The notes beneath the pieces were generated by a model, which was not told the DNA's origin, did no database searches, and saw only the letters and a program-made list of their open reading frames with translations. Below are positions 52,282 to 61,766 of a DNA stretch of 64,000 nt, piece after piece. Made by a program: the position numbers and the translations under genes. Every line of letters starts with the position of its first letter. Position 1 is the first letter of the stretch. Source of the DNA: CAWDJT01 sp963828705 (GTDB taxonomy: Bacteria > Desulfobacterota > Syntrophobacteria > Syntrophobacterales > Syntrophobacteraceae); NCBI GenBank assembly GCA_963828705.1, contig CAWHGA010000040.1, forward strand, positions 1 through 64,000, written 5' to 3'.

Positions 52282-52860
52282 TTATTCCTGCGTCTTGGAA
52301 GGTTTAAGGATGGCGCGAATTTCGCTCTTGCCCTTGATGCCCTTGGGGACTAATGGCAAACGACCCCTTTTGAGCATGTTCCAACCCATCAGCATTTCAT
52401 CTTTCCAGGAACCGGTCTCGATCATGCGTTTGGCAGAACCGCTGCGGAGCCAGTACATGGGCAGCAGCGCCCCTTCAAAAATCCGACCGCGCATGGCCAC
52501 GTCAAAAAGGAAGGTTTCGTGCAACGCCCGTACCTGCGGTTGAGCGATGGCAGCACCGGTGCGAATAGCCAGTTCCTTCAGCCCGTCGATCAGTTCGGCG
52601 ATCTTGACCCCGTTGGGACAGCGGGTGGTACAGGTCTCGCAAGATGCGCACACCCAGATGGTCCGGGATTTAAGCACGGTTTCCTGCTGACCCAGCGAAA
52701 CCAGGCGCACCACCTGGTCGGGGAGGAGATCCATGGCGAAGGTGGCGGGGCAGCCGCCGCTGCATTTGCGGCACTGAAAACAGGCCGAGGTGTCGAACTG
52801 ACCGGCCGCATCGAAGGCTTCCATGGTGGCAAAATCTGTGTTACGAAAACTTGATTGCAT
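52282..52860 (-). CDS. hdrC: Heterodisulfide reductase subunit C
   Basis: The 192-residue protein has two [4Fe-4S] motifs, 'CFQCRKCSGGCP' and 'CASCETCTTRCPNGVKIAEL', and a helical C-terminus. HdrC passes electrons from HdrA to HdrB in the cytoplasm. It is first in the operon, behind a sigma-70 promoter at 53098-53126 and a leader of about 230 bases. Confidence 0.92.
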   Translation of the reverse strand: MQSSFRNTDFATMEAFDAAGQFDTSACFQCRKCSGGCPATFAMDLLPDQVVRLVSLGQQETVLKSRTIWVCASCETCTTRCPNGVKIAELIDGLKELAIRTGAAIAQPQVRALHETFLFDVAMRGRIFEGALLPMYWLRSGSAKRMIETGSWKDEMLMGWNMLKRGRLPLVPKGIKGKSEIRAILKPSKTQE

Positions 52861-53345
52861 ATGGGTTCGCTCTTCGGGGTGCAGGTTTGTTTTGACTCGT
52901 CCGGGGATTCCCCGGTGTTCCCTCGACGGATTAATCCGGCTGGGTCACCGGGCCTACTGCCTGAGGTTCGTGACATACTGAGGTCAGGGGGGAGACTTGA
53001 GCCCCTTTGCAACGGCGTCCAGTTCAGCGGCGTGAAACCTGTCACACATCTGCCAAGACGGTTGCCGGAGCCGGTTGTTCAACAATCAGACCACTGGATA
53101 TTAAAGAGAACGGCAAACCCTGTCAAGGTGTAACCTGACAGACGACATAGTGATTTTTGTGACAGCGTCTTGAGTCGAGGCCGCAAATTGAGTCCTTAAG
53201 AGGGTGTGGCGGACTGATCTCGAATTATATCTTCTGCCATATATGCTTTATATGCCGATAGATATGTTGCAGCGGGTGGGAATTGGGATGGTTGTGGTCA
53301 AATGATACCGGATTCAGGGCCGGTCATCGTTGCGGGGAGGAAACC
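52861..53345. other. Intergenic region between divergent Hdr operon and HDOD-GAF gene
   Basis: It contains the minus-strand sigma-70 promoter at 53098-53126 and the long Hdr leader. No small gene or known riboswitch was recognised in the leader. Confidence 0.5.
53098..53126 (-). promoter_or_regulatory. Sigma-70 promoter of the Hdr/Mvh operon
   Basis: On the minus strand TTGACA (53121-53126) and TAATAT (53098-53103) are separated by exactly 17 bases, a near-consensus housekeeping promoter. The first gene starts at 52860. Confidence 0.7.
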
Positions 53346-54797
53346 GTGAGTGAGGACAAGCGGGAGGACAACCTGGATCTTTGGACCAGACGCCTGAGCA
53401 AGCAGGACATGCCCATTTTTGCGCGCACCGCGGAATATGTTACTAACGTGGTAATCCGAGACTACTCTTCGGTGGCCGATCTTTCCCGAGGTATTCTCCA
53501 GGATGCTTCCATGACCGCCCGCATGCTGCGCATGGCCAACAGCATCCACTACAATCCGCATTCACAAAGCATCAGCACTATCACACGTGCGGTCATGGTC
53601 TTGGGTTTCGAAACCGTTCGCAGCATGTGCCTGTCGTTTGTCCTAATCGAGTCGCTGCTCAAAGGTGCTCAACGGGAACGGGCCTACCAGGAAATGGCTC
53701 GGTCCTTTCATGCCGCCGTGCAGGCCAAGCGCTTGGCCGCCTTTCTCCATGATGAATCTCCTGAGGAGATTTTCATCGCCGCGTTGCTCTATCGTCTAGG
53801 GCACATCGCCTTCTGGTGTTTTGGCGGGGATCTGGCTGATCAACTCGAAGAAGCCATGCTCAAACCCGGCTACACCCAGTCGGCGGCCGAGCGTGAGGTC
53901 CTGGGATTCCGCCTGGAACAGTTGACTGCCCGGCTGGGGCAGGAGTGGCAACTGGGCAGACTGCTTCAATCGTCGCTGGAATGGACCGGCAATCCCGAAT
54001 CCCGGGCCAGTCACATCGTTGTTGGGCATAAGTTGGCCGCCAATGCCGAAAGAGGCTGGGACTCCAAAGAAGTTAAACGGTTGATAGGCAACTTGGCGGA
54101 ACAGATGAAGATCTCCGTGGAAGCTGTGACCCAGCTGGTTCATTCCAGTGCCGAGGAGGCCGCAGACATCGTGGAACACTTCGGTGGAACAAGAAAATTT
54201 CGGCGGATGATTCCGCTGCCGCCCGAAGCACACGTTCCGGAAGCAGAAGAGGATCACCCGGGATCGCATTTTCCGGAGCCAGATCGTCTGCTTCAGTTCA
54301 AGATTCTCCATGAGCTTTCGAATTTGCTTCTCACTAAGAAACTAGATATCAACCTGTTGTTTTCTATATTGCTGGAGGGGATTTTCCGAGGTGTGGGTAT
54401 GGACCGGGTGATGTTTGCGCTGCTTACCCCCGATCGGCGGCAGTTGCGGGGCAAGTTCGGCCTGGGTTGGGAGAGCAACACCCTGATTAAGGAGTTCTTG
54501 GTGGAAGCGATTCCACCGACTGCCAACATCTTCAGCTATTGTCTGGTTCAGCGCCAGCCGTTGTGGGCAGACGATAATTTGGCGGTTGAAGTACGGCGGC
54601 TCCTGACTCCAGAGATTATCCGATTGATCGGGCAGTCTCCGTTCTTCTTAATGGCGATCGCGGTCAAAGATCGTCCCATCGGGGTGATCTACGCCGACCG
54701 TCAGCCCAGTGGCCGAGATCTGGATGAGGAGAGCTTCACCAGCTTCAAATACTTTTGTCAGCAAGCCGATATCAATCTTTCCTACGTGGCATCATGA
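53346..54797 (+). CDS. HDOD-GAF signalling protein
   Basis: The 483-residue protein has an N-terminal HDOD domain (about residues 20-230: 'DASMTARMLRMANSIHYNP', 'ITRAVMVLGFETVRSM') and a C-terminal GAF-like domain ('MDRVMFALLTPDRRQLRG', 'FFLMAIAVKDRPIGVIYADR'). It is probably a cytoplasmic signalling scaffold that senses a small ligand. The GTG at 53346 follows GGGGAGGAAACC and is preferred over an upstream TTG at 53283. It is divergent from the Hdr operon. Confidence 0.85.
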   Translation: MSEDKREDNLDLWTRRLSKQDMPIFARTAEYVTNVVIRDYSSVADLSRGILQDASMTARMLRMANSIHYNPHSQSISTITRAVMVLGFETVRSMCLSFVLIESLLKGAQRERAYQEMARSFHAAVQAKRLAAFLHDESPEEIFIAALLYRLGHIAFWCFGGDLADQLEEAMLKPGYTQSAAEREVLGFRLEQLTARLGQEWQLGRLLQSSLEWTGNPESRASHIVVGHKLAANAERGWDSKEVKRLIGNLAEQMKISVEAVTQLVHSSAEEAADIVEHFGGTRKFRRMIPLPPEAHVPEAEEDHPGSHFPEPDRLLQFKILHELSNLLLTKKLDINLLFSILLEGIFRGVGMDRVMFALLTPDRRQLRGKFGLGWESNTLIKEFLVEAIPPTANIFSYCLVQRQPLWADDNLAVEVRRLLTPEIIRLIGQSPFFLMAIAVKDRPIGVIYADRQPSGRDLDEESFTSFKYFCQQADINLSYVAS

Positions 54798-55117
54798 TAC
54801 AGCTTTCAAGCGCTGCTGGCCAAGGCGGGATCGCTCACCACTCACCGAGATCCGGCTTGTATCGGCGTTTCCCTCCTCAATCAGCAGGTCATCGTTGCGG
54901 CCTTCCCTTTTCGAAAAAGACACTTCACTAACCAAACCCTGTGGTATATGTTGAATCGGCACGCTGCGAGGGGCCAAGGAGCGCTCGGCGGGGTATTGCG
55001 GATGGCAAGGCAACCCGGACATTGCAGCTGTTGATAGATCGTACTTCCCGCGTTCGGGGCGTGAGCTCCCCGGAGAAGGCTGCGCAATGCTGATCCGGCG
55101 CGAATGAGAGGACCTTT
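54798..55117. other. Intergenic region, nothing certain
   Basis: After the TGA of the HDOD-GAF gene the same phase stays open until 55035. The encoded sequence has no recognisable domain and overlaps a minus-strand open frame, so neither is called. Confidence 0.4.
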
Positions 55118-55855
55118 ATGCTCAAGGGAACAGCGATCGAGACTTCCTACTATCAGATGTTGGACCGTTATCTGGTGCCGGTTCTGATAGTGCTTCGACT
55201 GAGGCCAAATCATATCACCATTATGGGGTTCGTTGTCAGCCTTACGGCTGGGTTCGTGTTTGCCTTTGACACCATGTGGGGCGGGGTCCTGACACTGCTC
55301 ACCGGTCTGCTCGACACTCTGGATGGTTCGCTCGCACGGATGCTGGGTGAAGCCAAGAAATACGGAGCATTTCTCGATTCAGTCCTGGATCGTTATACGG
55401 AACTCGTTATCTATCTGGGAATCTGGTGTTACTTCTACCAGCAAGGACGGGCTTCCTCCTGGCTCTCTTTGATTCTTCTGCTGATCCTGTTTGGGTCGCT
55501 CATGGTAAGCTACACGCGGGCCCGCGCCGAAGGGCTGGGGCAACCTTGTCTGGTAGGCCTTTTCCAGCGGGGTGAACGGATCATTCTCCTCGGCCTCGCG
55601 GGCATCATCAACCCCCTGGTCAATCATGGCCTGGCCTTCCTCGGCAGCGCAGCGCTGCGGGATGTCTTGCTGGTCGGCGTGCTGTTCGTTATGGCAGTCG
55701 GTACTAATATTACCGCGCTTTGGCGGTTCCTGCACGTGCTCAATAACCTCCGCCGCGAGTTGAGCCCACCATCATCATCGATCAGTCTTCCATCAACCTC
55801 GATTTGTTCAGCGTTTTATTGCGTCAGCCAGTTGCTTCCGCATCAGGGTGCTTAA
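55118..55855 (+). CDS. CDP-alcohol phosphatidyltransferase family protein
   Basis: The 245-residue membrane enzyme carries the family signature D-G-x2-A-R-x8-G-x3-D-x3-D in 'LDGSLARMLGEAKKYGAF' and 'LDSVLDRYTE'. Several hydrophobic helices surround it. It transfers a phosphatidyl group from CDP-diacylglycerol to an alcohol such as inositol phosphate or glycerol phosphate; the exact alcohol cannot be told. AGAGGACCTTT precedes the ATG. The last 48 bases overlap the convergent MetE-like gene, so its natural end may be earlier if a frameshift is present: the tail after residue 215 is serine-rich and atypical. Confidence 0.85.
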   Translation: MLKGTAIETSYYQMLDRYLVPVLIVLRLRPNHITIMGFVVSLTAGFVFAFDTMWGGVLTLLTGLLDTLDGSLARMLGEAKKYGAFLDSVLDRYTELVIYLGIWCYFYQQGRASSWLSLILLLILFGSLMVSYTRARAEGLGQPCLVGLFQRGERIILLGLAGIINPLVNHGLAFLGSAALRDVLLVGVLFVMAVGTNITALWRFLHVLNNLRRELSPPSSSISLPSTSICSAFYCVSQLLPHQGA

Positions 55856-56897
55856 GTCGCGGGTCATTCTGACCACACGCTCTGCCAGTTCCACGCTGAG
55901 AGATCCGCAGCCGCAACTGGGAGTGAAGATCGACTGGGTCAGGATCTGCGAAATGGTGAGTTCCGGGTTGGCGAATGTCTGCACTTGATCATTCCAGCGT
56001 TGCGCCAAATCTGATGCGGTTTCATTGATGATTGCCTGGGGATCTGCGGTGGGAACCAGGCCCCAGGCAATGATTCGACCGCTTTGAAGAAAAGCCACTA
56101 TGTCATTCCGATATAGGAGGAAACGATCAAGATAGCCATAGGCGTCAAAATTGATGATGTCAGCGGAGGATTTCAGCACCAGTGACCAATCCGTGTTGGC
56201 GCAGACATGAATGCCGGCCAGGGCGCCGGCCTGGTGAATGGCTGTGATCACGTCCTTAAGCAAGTTTCCGACGAGTTCAGCTGATACCCCAATGTAGCTG
56301 GATGAACCGTACCCGGCCAGGGCGGGTTCATCCAGGAAAATAATCACGGGTTGACCCAGGGATTTGAGCTGCTCGATCTGCCAGCGGGCTTTGAGCGCCA
56401 GGTGTCTGACCACGGCTTCGCACATCCGCTCATCATACAGGAGAAGCTTGCGGTGCGCGTCGGTGAGGCCGGTGAGCAAGGTAAATGGGCCGACCACCTG
56501 GCCTTTGACGGCGCGTCCGGTCTGCGGGGTTTGTCCCAGGCTTTGGACGAACACACGAAATGTCCTACCGGTAAGTTCCCCCATTTGAAAACGAGAATCC
56601 TTGATATCCAGACTCCCGGTTTCAACATCCATGCATTCCTGGTAGAAGGCCAGCAATTCCGCGTCAAATTCAGCCGCGTCGGTAGCGATAATGCTTTGAT
56701 CGCCATCTTTTTGCAGCCCTGGAAGTCCTTCCAGGTATTGGACCATCATCCGCTCATCTTCGTGGGCCGGCAACTGAGGCCACACGGGAATATCGTCAAG
56801 GTCTCCGCGTGATCAGGTCAACGGCTTGTTGAGGATCACGATGTGGCATACTGCCGATCAGGGTCGCCACGGCACAAGGTTGCCAGGTTTGAGTCAT
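55808..56897 (-). CDS. Short MetE-like (cobalamin-independent methionine synthase-type) protein (frameshifted)
   Basis: From the ATG at 56897 (AAGGAGATCCAAC) the frame gives 'ATLIGSMPHRDPQQAVDLI'. One extra base near 56808 then shifts to 'GDLDDIPVWPQLPAHEDERM', continuing to 55808 (about 362 residues). The core shows the MetE/UROD-like barrel motifs 'IIFLDEPALAGYG', the zinc-site type 'GIHVCANTDW' and 'PSCGCGSLS' near the end. Full MetE is about twice as long, so this matches the single-barrel 'core' methionine synthases of anaerobes. Methyl transfer to homocysteine, possibly from a corrinoid, is likely but unproven. Confidence 0.75.
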
Positions 56898-57464
56898 GTT
56901 GGATCTCCTTGGTGGAGTGCTGGAGGCAGTGGTCACTGGTACGGAGGGTTCCCCGGCCGCACGATTGAATCGCCCAAATGCCCCTGGCCCGAGGTCTTTG
57001 CCTGGGGCTAATCCTTTTTTCTTATGACAAATCGAACCGGTGGTGTCAATTGGTCTGGATAGGCATTCGCAGGCCACCGTTTCCCTGCGTTTCTGAAACG
57101 GCCGCGGGACGCTAAAGATGCTTGACTGATCAGGATTCATCTGCTAGCAGGAATGAGTGTAAAGATGTTTTAAGCTGGCCTTTTCCTCCTCGTTCTAGTG
57201 ACTTGTAGCGTCTCATCCCACTGGCCGGTTCGCACCGTCATCACAGTTCCCGTAGTTACTGAGATACGCAGTCCCTTTAAGATTATTGTCATTAGGTGAC
57301 GGCGCAGCGCTACATGTCTGGCGCCAAGCCACAATACCGGCGTTTTACATGGGAGTCACTGGGCTCCTTGAGGGAGGTCCCCCATGCAGGGGTCAGAAGT
57401 ATCCGGGGCGAAACCTCCTGTTTCGATCATAACCCATCGGAGTGTACAGAAAGGAGTGTCTGGT
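56898..57464. other. Intergenic region before porin gene
   Basis: This region separates the divergent MetE-like and porin genes. I find no confident promoter, riboswitch or small gene. An upstream in-frame extension of the porin from 57384 lacks a ribosome-binding site. Confidence 0.4.
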
Positions 57465-58782
57465 ATGAGGAGGAAGACAAGGTTCGGGGTGCTGCTCCTG
57501 GCAGCAGTGATGGTATTGGCGGTGGCGCAGTCCAGCTTCGGCGCGGGTTTTGCCCTGTATGAGGCGAGTGCTCGAGGCAATGCGTTGGGTGGCGCCATGG
57601 TGGGACGTGCAGACGATCCCTCGGCACTTTTCTACAACCCTGCAGGCATTACTCAGCTACCTGGCATGCAGTTCATGGCAGGTGCTACGTTCATCGTGCC
57701 CTCCACGACCGTGCATACCTATAGCTCCCGTACGGGTGTGGAAACTTCAGTAACGAGAACAGAAGACAATGTGTTTTATCCCCCGCATACTTACGTCACA
57801 TACCAGTACAATGATGACCTGTGGTTCGGTCTTGGCATCTTTTCACCGTTCGGGTTGGGTGTTGAATTCGACCCAAATTGGGCGGGTCGCTTCAACAGCT
57901 ACAAAGCCTTCATTGAATCCGTCACCATCAACCCGACCGTGGCGTATAAGGTCACCGATAAACTGTCTGTCGCCGTCGGTCTGGATGCCATGTGGTTCAG
58001 AACGGAGCTAAGGAGCAAGGTTAATGAGGCTCTATTTACCCAGCAAGCGCTAGATATAGATAGAGGTTTGAAAGGTGACAGTTGGGGTTTTGGATGGAAC
58101 GCTGCCTTGCACTACAAAGCGCTCGATTGGTTGTCCCTGGGATTTTCCTATCGAAGTCAGGTGAAGCAACACGTTGAAGGCGAAGTAGAATTCGCGAAAT
58201 CACCTTTCACTCGTTTGCCAGCTTCCTTCTTCAACAATACCGATGTTTCCGGTAGGGTCACGCTGCCCGCTGAACTTTTTCTGGGCGCGACCTTCAAGCT
58301 GATGGATCGTCTGACCTGGGAAGTGGGTACGGTTTGGACACAATGGAGTTCCTTCCCTGAACTCGGTTTCACACTTCAGCAACCCCATCTACGTTTCGGG
58401 AGGGGTGCCTGTGACTAAGTCCGGCGCCATCAAGGACTATCAAGACGTGTGGCGCATCAATACCGGTATCGAATTCAAGGCCACGAATTGGCTGGATCTG
58501 CGACTGGGCTACGCATTCGATCAGGAACCCACCGTTGAACGGTATGTGGACTACCTGTTGCCGTCCAACGATCGTCATATGTTCTGCAGCGGCGTCGGGT
58601 TCCACTGGAACAAATGGACTCTGGATCTGTCCTACACGTACCTGATGGTTGAGGATCGTAACAACGAGTTCCTATATGGCAGGGCAGCGTTAGCAAGGGA
58701 AGCGCTTTCGGGTGTCCTGAATTCCTCCTTCACCGATGGCGATGCCCATAAAATCGGCGTCAGCGTCAGCTACAAATTCTAG
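57465..58782 (+). CDS. FadL/TodX-family outer membrane transport protein (frameshifted)
   Basis: The protein has a signal peptide ('VLLLAAVMVLAVAQSSFGAG') and then 'FALYEASARGNALGGAMVG' and 'DDPSALFYNPAGITQLPGM', the N-terminal hatch motif of FadL-type channels for hydrophobic compounds. Beta-strand-rich sequence continues. A single-base shift near 58378 leads to 'SNPIYVSGGVPVTKSGAIK', more strands and the outer-membrane signal 'GVSVSYKF' with a terminal phenylalanine. AAGGAGTGTCTGGT precedes the ATG at 57465. The full length of about 439 residues is normal for the family. A good terminator follows. Confidence 0.88.
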
Positions 58783-58809
58783 TCACCGTGTCGGATTCAT
58801 TTTCACCAT

Positions 58810-58842
58810 AAGCCCGGGTTCAGCAGGAATCCGGGCTTTTTT
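58810..58842 (+). terminator. Rho-independent terminator after the porin gene
   Basis: AAGCCCGG (58810-58817) and CCGGGCTT (58831-58838) form a perfect 8-bp stem followed by TTTTC. It lies 28 bases past the porin stop codon and before the next gene. Confidence 0.85.
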
Positions 58843-58857
58843 CTTGGAGGTTGCAGT

Positions 58858-60147
58858 ATGGCGGAGGATCTCAAGAAGATGTATCGGACCATCATGGATG
58901 ATCATTTCCCGGACTCCATGACGATTCGTTTCGGCGATCAGGAACTGGTCTATCGCAAACGCGCCTGGAAGTTTCCCGATGCCAAGACTGGCGAATTGAT
59001 TGAGAAAGGCCTGCGTTACGGGGAGAATCCCGGTCAGGAAGCCGCGCTCTACGAGCTGGTGGGCGGGCACCTCAGCCTCGGGGGTTGCCGATTTATCGAT
59101 CCGGGCAAAGGGCTGGTGAGCGCCATCTGCGAAGAGGACATGCTCCAGGAAGGCAAACACCCCGGCAAGACCAACCTGACGGACCTGGACAACGGTCTTA
59201 ACATCATGAAATATCTGATGGATCGGCCTGCAGCGGTGATCCTCAAGCACAACAACCCTTGCGGCGCAGCCTATGGCATCAGCCTGAGCGAAGCCTACCG
59301 GCGCGCCAATCGTGCTGACCGCATCGCCGCTTTCGGCGGCTGCCTGGTGCTCAACCGTCCTATGGATCGCGATACCGCCCTGCAGGTGGCGGAAAACTAC
59401 CTGGAAGTGGTGGCGGCCCCTGACTACGAGGCGGGCACCATGGATATTCTCAAACAGCGGGCTAATCTGCGCATCATCCAGGTGGCGCGCATCGACCGGC
59501 TGGCCGAACACCTCCCCTACCGATTCGTGGATTTCAAATCCCTCATGGATGGCGGCATCATCGTCCAGCAGTCGCCGCTCAACGCGGTCCGCGGACCGCA
59601 AGATCTGAAGCTGGCCGAAACCACCTACCAGGGCAAGACCTACCGTATTCAGCGAGCACCCACCGCCAAAGAGATGGATGACCTTCTTTTTGGCTGGTTC
59701 GTGGAACAAGGGGTGACATCCAATTCGGTGCTTTATGTTAAAGACGGCTGCACCGTGGGGATTGGCACCGGCGAACAGGATCGGGTTGGCGTTGCCGAGA
59801 TCGCAGTGTTCAAGGCCTACCAGAAATATGCGGATGCACTGTGTTTCGACCGCTTCGGGATGCCTTACAAAGATCTGGAGCTGGCCATCGACAAGAAGGA
59901 ACGACCCGGCTCCCAGAAGGAAGCCATCGACGCCGAAACCCAGGCGGCCAATGCCGGCCTGCAGGGCGCCGCGATGGTGTCCGATGCCTTCTTTCCATTC
60001 CGCGACGGCATCGATGTCGGCATCCGGCAGGGGATCAAGGCGGTGGTCCAGCCGGGCGGTTCCATGCGTGACTGGGAAGTGATCGAAGCCTGCAACGAAG
60101 CCGGGGTCACGATGGTGCTCACCGGCCAGCGGGCGTTCAAGCATTGA
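58858..60147 (+). CDS. Stand-alone AICAR transformylase/PurH-like protein
   Basis: The 429-residue protein matches the transformylase half of PurH: 'LRYGENPGQEAALYEL', 'ILKHNNPCGAAYG', 'AFGGCLVLNRPMDRDTAL' and C-terminal 'DAFFPFRDGIDVG' with 'VVQPGGSMRD'. It would formylate AICAR in purine synthesis. The N-terminal IMP cyclohydrolase domain of bifunctional PurH is missing, so that step must be encoded elsewhere. GGAGGTTGCAGT precedes the ATG. It is convergent with the menaquinone operon. Confidence 0.9.
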   Translation: MAEDLKKMYRTIMDDHFPDSMTIRFGDQELVYRKRAWKFPDAKTGELIEKGLRYGENPGQEAALYELVGGHLSLGGCRFIDPGKGLVSAICEEDMLQEGKHPGKTNLTDLDNGLNIMKYLMDRPAAVILKHNNPCGAAYGISLSEAYRRANRADRIAAFGGCLVLNRPMDRDTALQVAENYLEVVAAPDYEAGTMDILKQRANLRIIQVARIDRLAEHLPYRFVDFKSLMDGGIIVQQSPLNAVRGPQDLKLAETTYQGKTYRIQRAPTAKEMDDLLFGWFVEQGVTSNSVLYVKDGCTVGIGTGEQDRVGVAEIAVFKAYQKYADALCFDRFGMPYKDLELAIDKKERPGSQKEAIDAETQAANAGLQGAAMVSDAFFPFRDGIDVGIRQGIKAVVQPGGSMRDWEVIEACNEAGVTMVLTGQRAFKH

Positions 60148-60316
60148 GAGCGGCAGGCTCTTGCGCCTGGATTGCCGTAGAGAAACGATTCACGCCGCAT
60201 GTGATGGTGTTTTACCTTCGCCATCCCATAAAGCCAACGGCGGCGAGCAGCGCCGTGCTATCCAGCAGTCCAGGCTGGAATCGAAAGCCGGAACCCAGCG
60301 AGTGAGCCTTGAGGTT

Positions 60317-60916
60317 TCACTCCCCGGCCCCCAGCCATGGTGGCACGAGGTCCTGGGCAAGACCCAGGTGCGTGAGGATGCGGGCCACAACGAAATCCAC
60401 CAGGTCCTCCACCGATTGAGGCTGGTGATAGAAGCCCGGCATGGGAGGCAGGATGACACCGCCGGCATCGAGGACCTGCAGCATGTTGTTAAGATGGATG
60501 CGGTTAAGCGGCATTTCCCGCGGCACCAGGACCAGACGGCGGCGTTCCTTGAGGCAGACATCGGCGGCGCGGTGGATGAGGTTCCGCGAGTAGCCCTGGG
60601 CGATGGCGGCCAGCGAGCCCATGGTGCAGGGTACTACGGCCATTCCTTCGACGGGGAACGACCCGCTGGCAAAAGGGGCAGCGAAATCGGCCTCGTCGTA
60701 AAGTAGGGCGCCCAACGGCAGGTCTTCCTCCAGGTTAACCCCGGTTTCCAGTTGGTAGACCATCTTCCCGGCACTGGAAGCCACCAAATGGATCTGGATG
60801 TCCGGGGAGGTGAGGGCCTGCAGCAACCTCCGGGCATAGGGGGCGCCGCTGGCACCGGTGATCGCTACTACATAGTGCCAGACTTGATTCGGTGAGGTGA
60901 CGGGTTCGTTGTTCAT
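60317..60916 (-). CDS. ubiX: Flavin prenyltransferase UbiX-like
   Basis: The 199-residue protein has 'VVAITGASGAPYARRLLQAL', 'VPCTMGSLAAIAQGYSRNLI' and 'RRLVLVPREMPLN', typical of UbiX/Pad1. It makes prenylated FMN for UbiD-type decarboxylases. In genomes with the futalosine pathway a UbiX-UbiD-type pair is thought to decarboxylate the naphthoate product, and its location at the end of the mqn cluster supports that role. No UbiD is in the window. Confidence 0.9.
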   Translation of the reverse strand: MNNEPVTSPNQVWHYVVAITGASGAPYARRLLQALTSPDIQIHLVASSAGKMVYQLETGVNLEEDLPLGALLYDEADFAAPFASGSFPVEGMAVVPCTMGSLAAIAQGYSRNLIHRAADVCLKERRRLVLVPREMPLNRIHLNNMLQVLDAGGVILPPMPGFYHQPQSVEDLVDFVVARILTHLGLAQDLVPPWLGAGE

Positions 60917-60941
60917 GGTTGGTTTTTCGTTCCTTATGGGT

Positions 60942-61739
60942 TCAGCAAGCCATCAGTTCTTCAACGGCGCGACCGGCGGGCCAGCCCTGATGGACCATGG
61001 CGGCAATGACGCGCAGCAGGCTTTCCGGTTTTTCATGCTGGAATACGTTGCGGCCGATGGCGACGCCCTTGGCACCGGCTTGCAAGGACGCTTCCACCAG
61101 TTCCAGCAGCACCTCGACATTTTCCACTCGGCTGCCGCCGGCCACCACCACCGGTACGGGACTGCCAGCGGCAATCCGGGCGAGACTATCAAAATCACCG
61201 GGGGCCGGGATCTTGATGAGGTCCGCCCCGAGTTCGGCGGCCACTCTGGCTGCGTGGGCTATGGCTAAGTCGGGCTGTGGTGAGGGCGTATGTGCCCCGC
61301 GCACGTAGATCATCACCAGGAGCGGCATCTGCCATAGTGCGCAAGCCGTTCCGACCTCGCCCAAGTCGCGCAGCATCTCAGCTTCATGATCATCGCCCAG
61401 GTTGACGTGGACCGACACCCCGTCGGCGCCGCGCCGCAAGGCTTCTTCCACGGTTGCTACCAGTACCTTGTGATGAAACGCCGGTCCCAGTTGGGTGCTG
61501 GCGGAAAGGTGCAGGAAGATGCCGGGAAGTGGTTGCGATAGCGTTTCCAGAAAGCGCAGCATGCCCTTGTGGAGAACCAGGGCATCGGCACCACCGGAGG
61601 CGCCCACTCGAACGGCTTCGTCCATGCGCAGCAGGCCGGCAATAGGCCCACAGCTGACGCCATGGTCCATGGGCAGGATCACGATGCGGTCATCATGCGG
61701 CGCGACCAGCCGTTTTAGTCGTAATGCCTTGCCGTTCAT
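60942..61739 (-). CDS. DhnA-type class I aldolase (ADTH synthase/fructose-bisphosphate aldolase family)
   Basis: The 265-residue protein has 'VILPMDHGVSCGPIAGL', 'GADGVSVHVNLGDDHEAEML' and the Schiff-base lysine region 'LIKIPAPGDFDSL', followed by the phosphate-binding 'VVVAGGSRVENVEVLLE'. The family includes archaeal-type aldolase and 2-amino-3,7-dideoxy-threo-hept-6-ulosonate synthase, an entry to shikimate-type aromatic synthesis. Its place beside MqnA, which uses chorismate, favours the second role, but this is inference. Confidence 0.82.
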   Translation of the reverse strand: MNGKALRLKRLVAPHDDRIVILPMDHGVSCGPIAGLLRMDEAVRVGASGGADALVLHKGMLRFLETLSQPLPGIFLHLSASTQLGPAFHHKVLVATVEEALRRGADGVSVHVNLGDDHEAEMLRDLGEVGTACALWQMPLLVMIYVRGAHTPSPQPDLAIAHAARVAAELGADLIKIPAPGDFDSLARIAAGSPVPVVVAGGSRVENVEVLLELVEASLQAGAKGVAIGRNVFQHEKPESLLRVIAAMVHQGWPAGRAVEELMAC

Positions 61740-61766
61740 GAAGATGACTCCTGTGCAGCAAATCCC

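Noticed and set aside
54804..55035. Open phase continuing after the HDOD-GAF stop codon, as a readthrough or selenocysteine extension
   Set aside because: No family match, no cysteine-position argument and no convincing SECIS hairpin.
58783..60144. Minus-strand open frame of 453 codons
   Set aside because: Antisense to the PurH-like gene and extends through the terminator.
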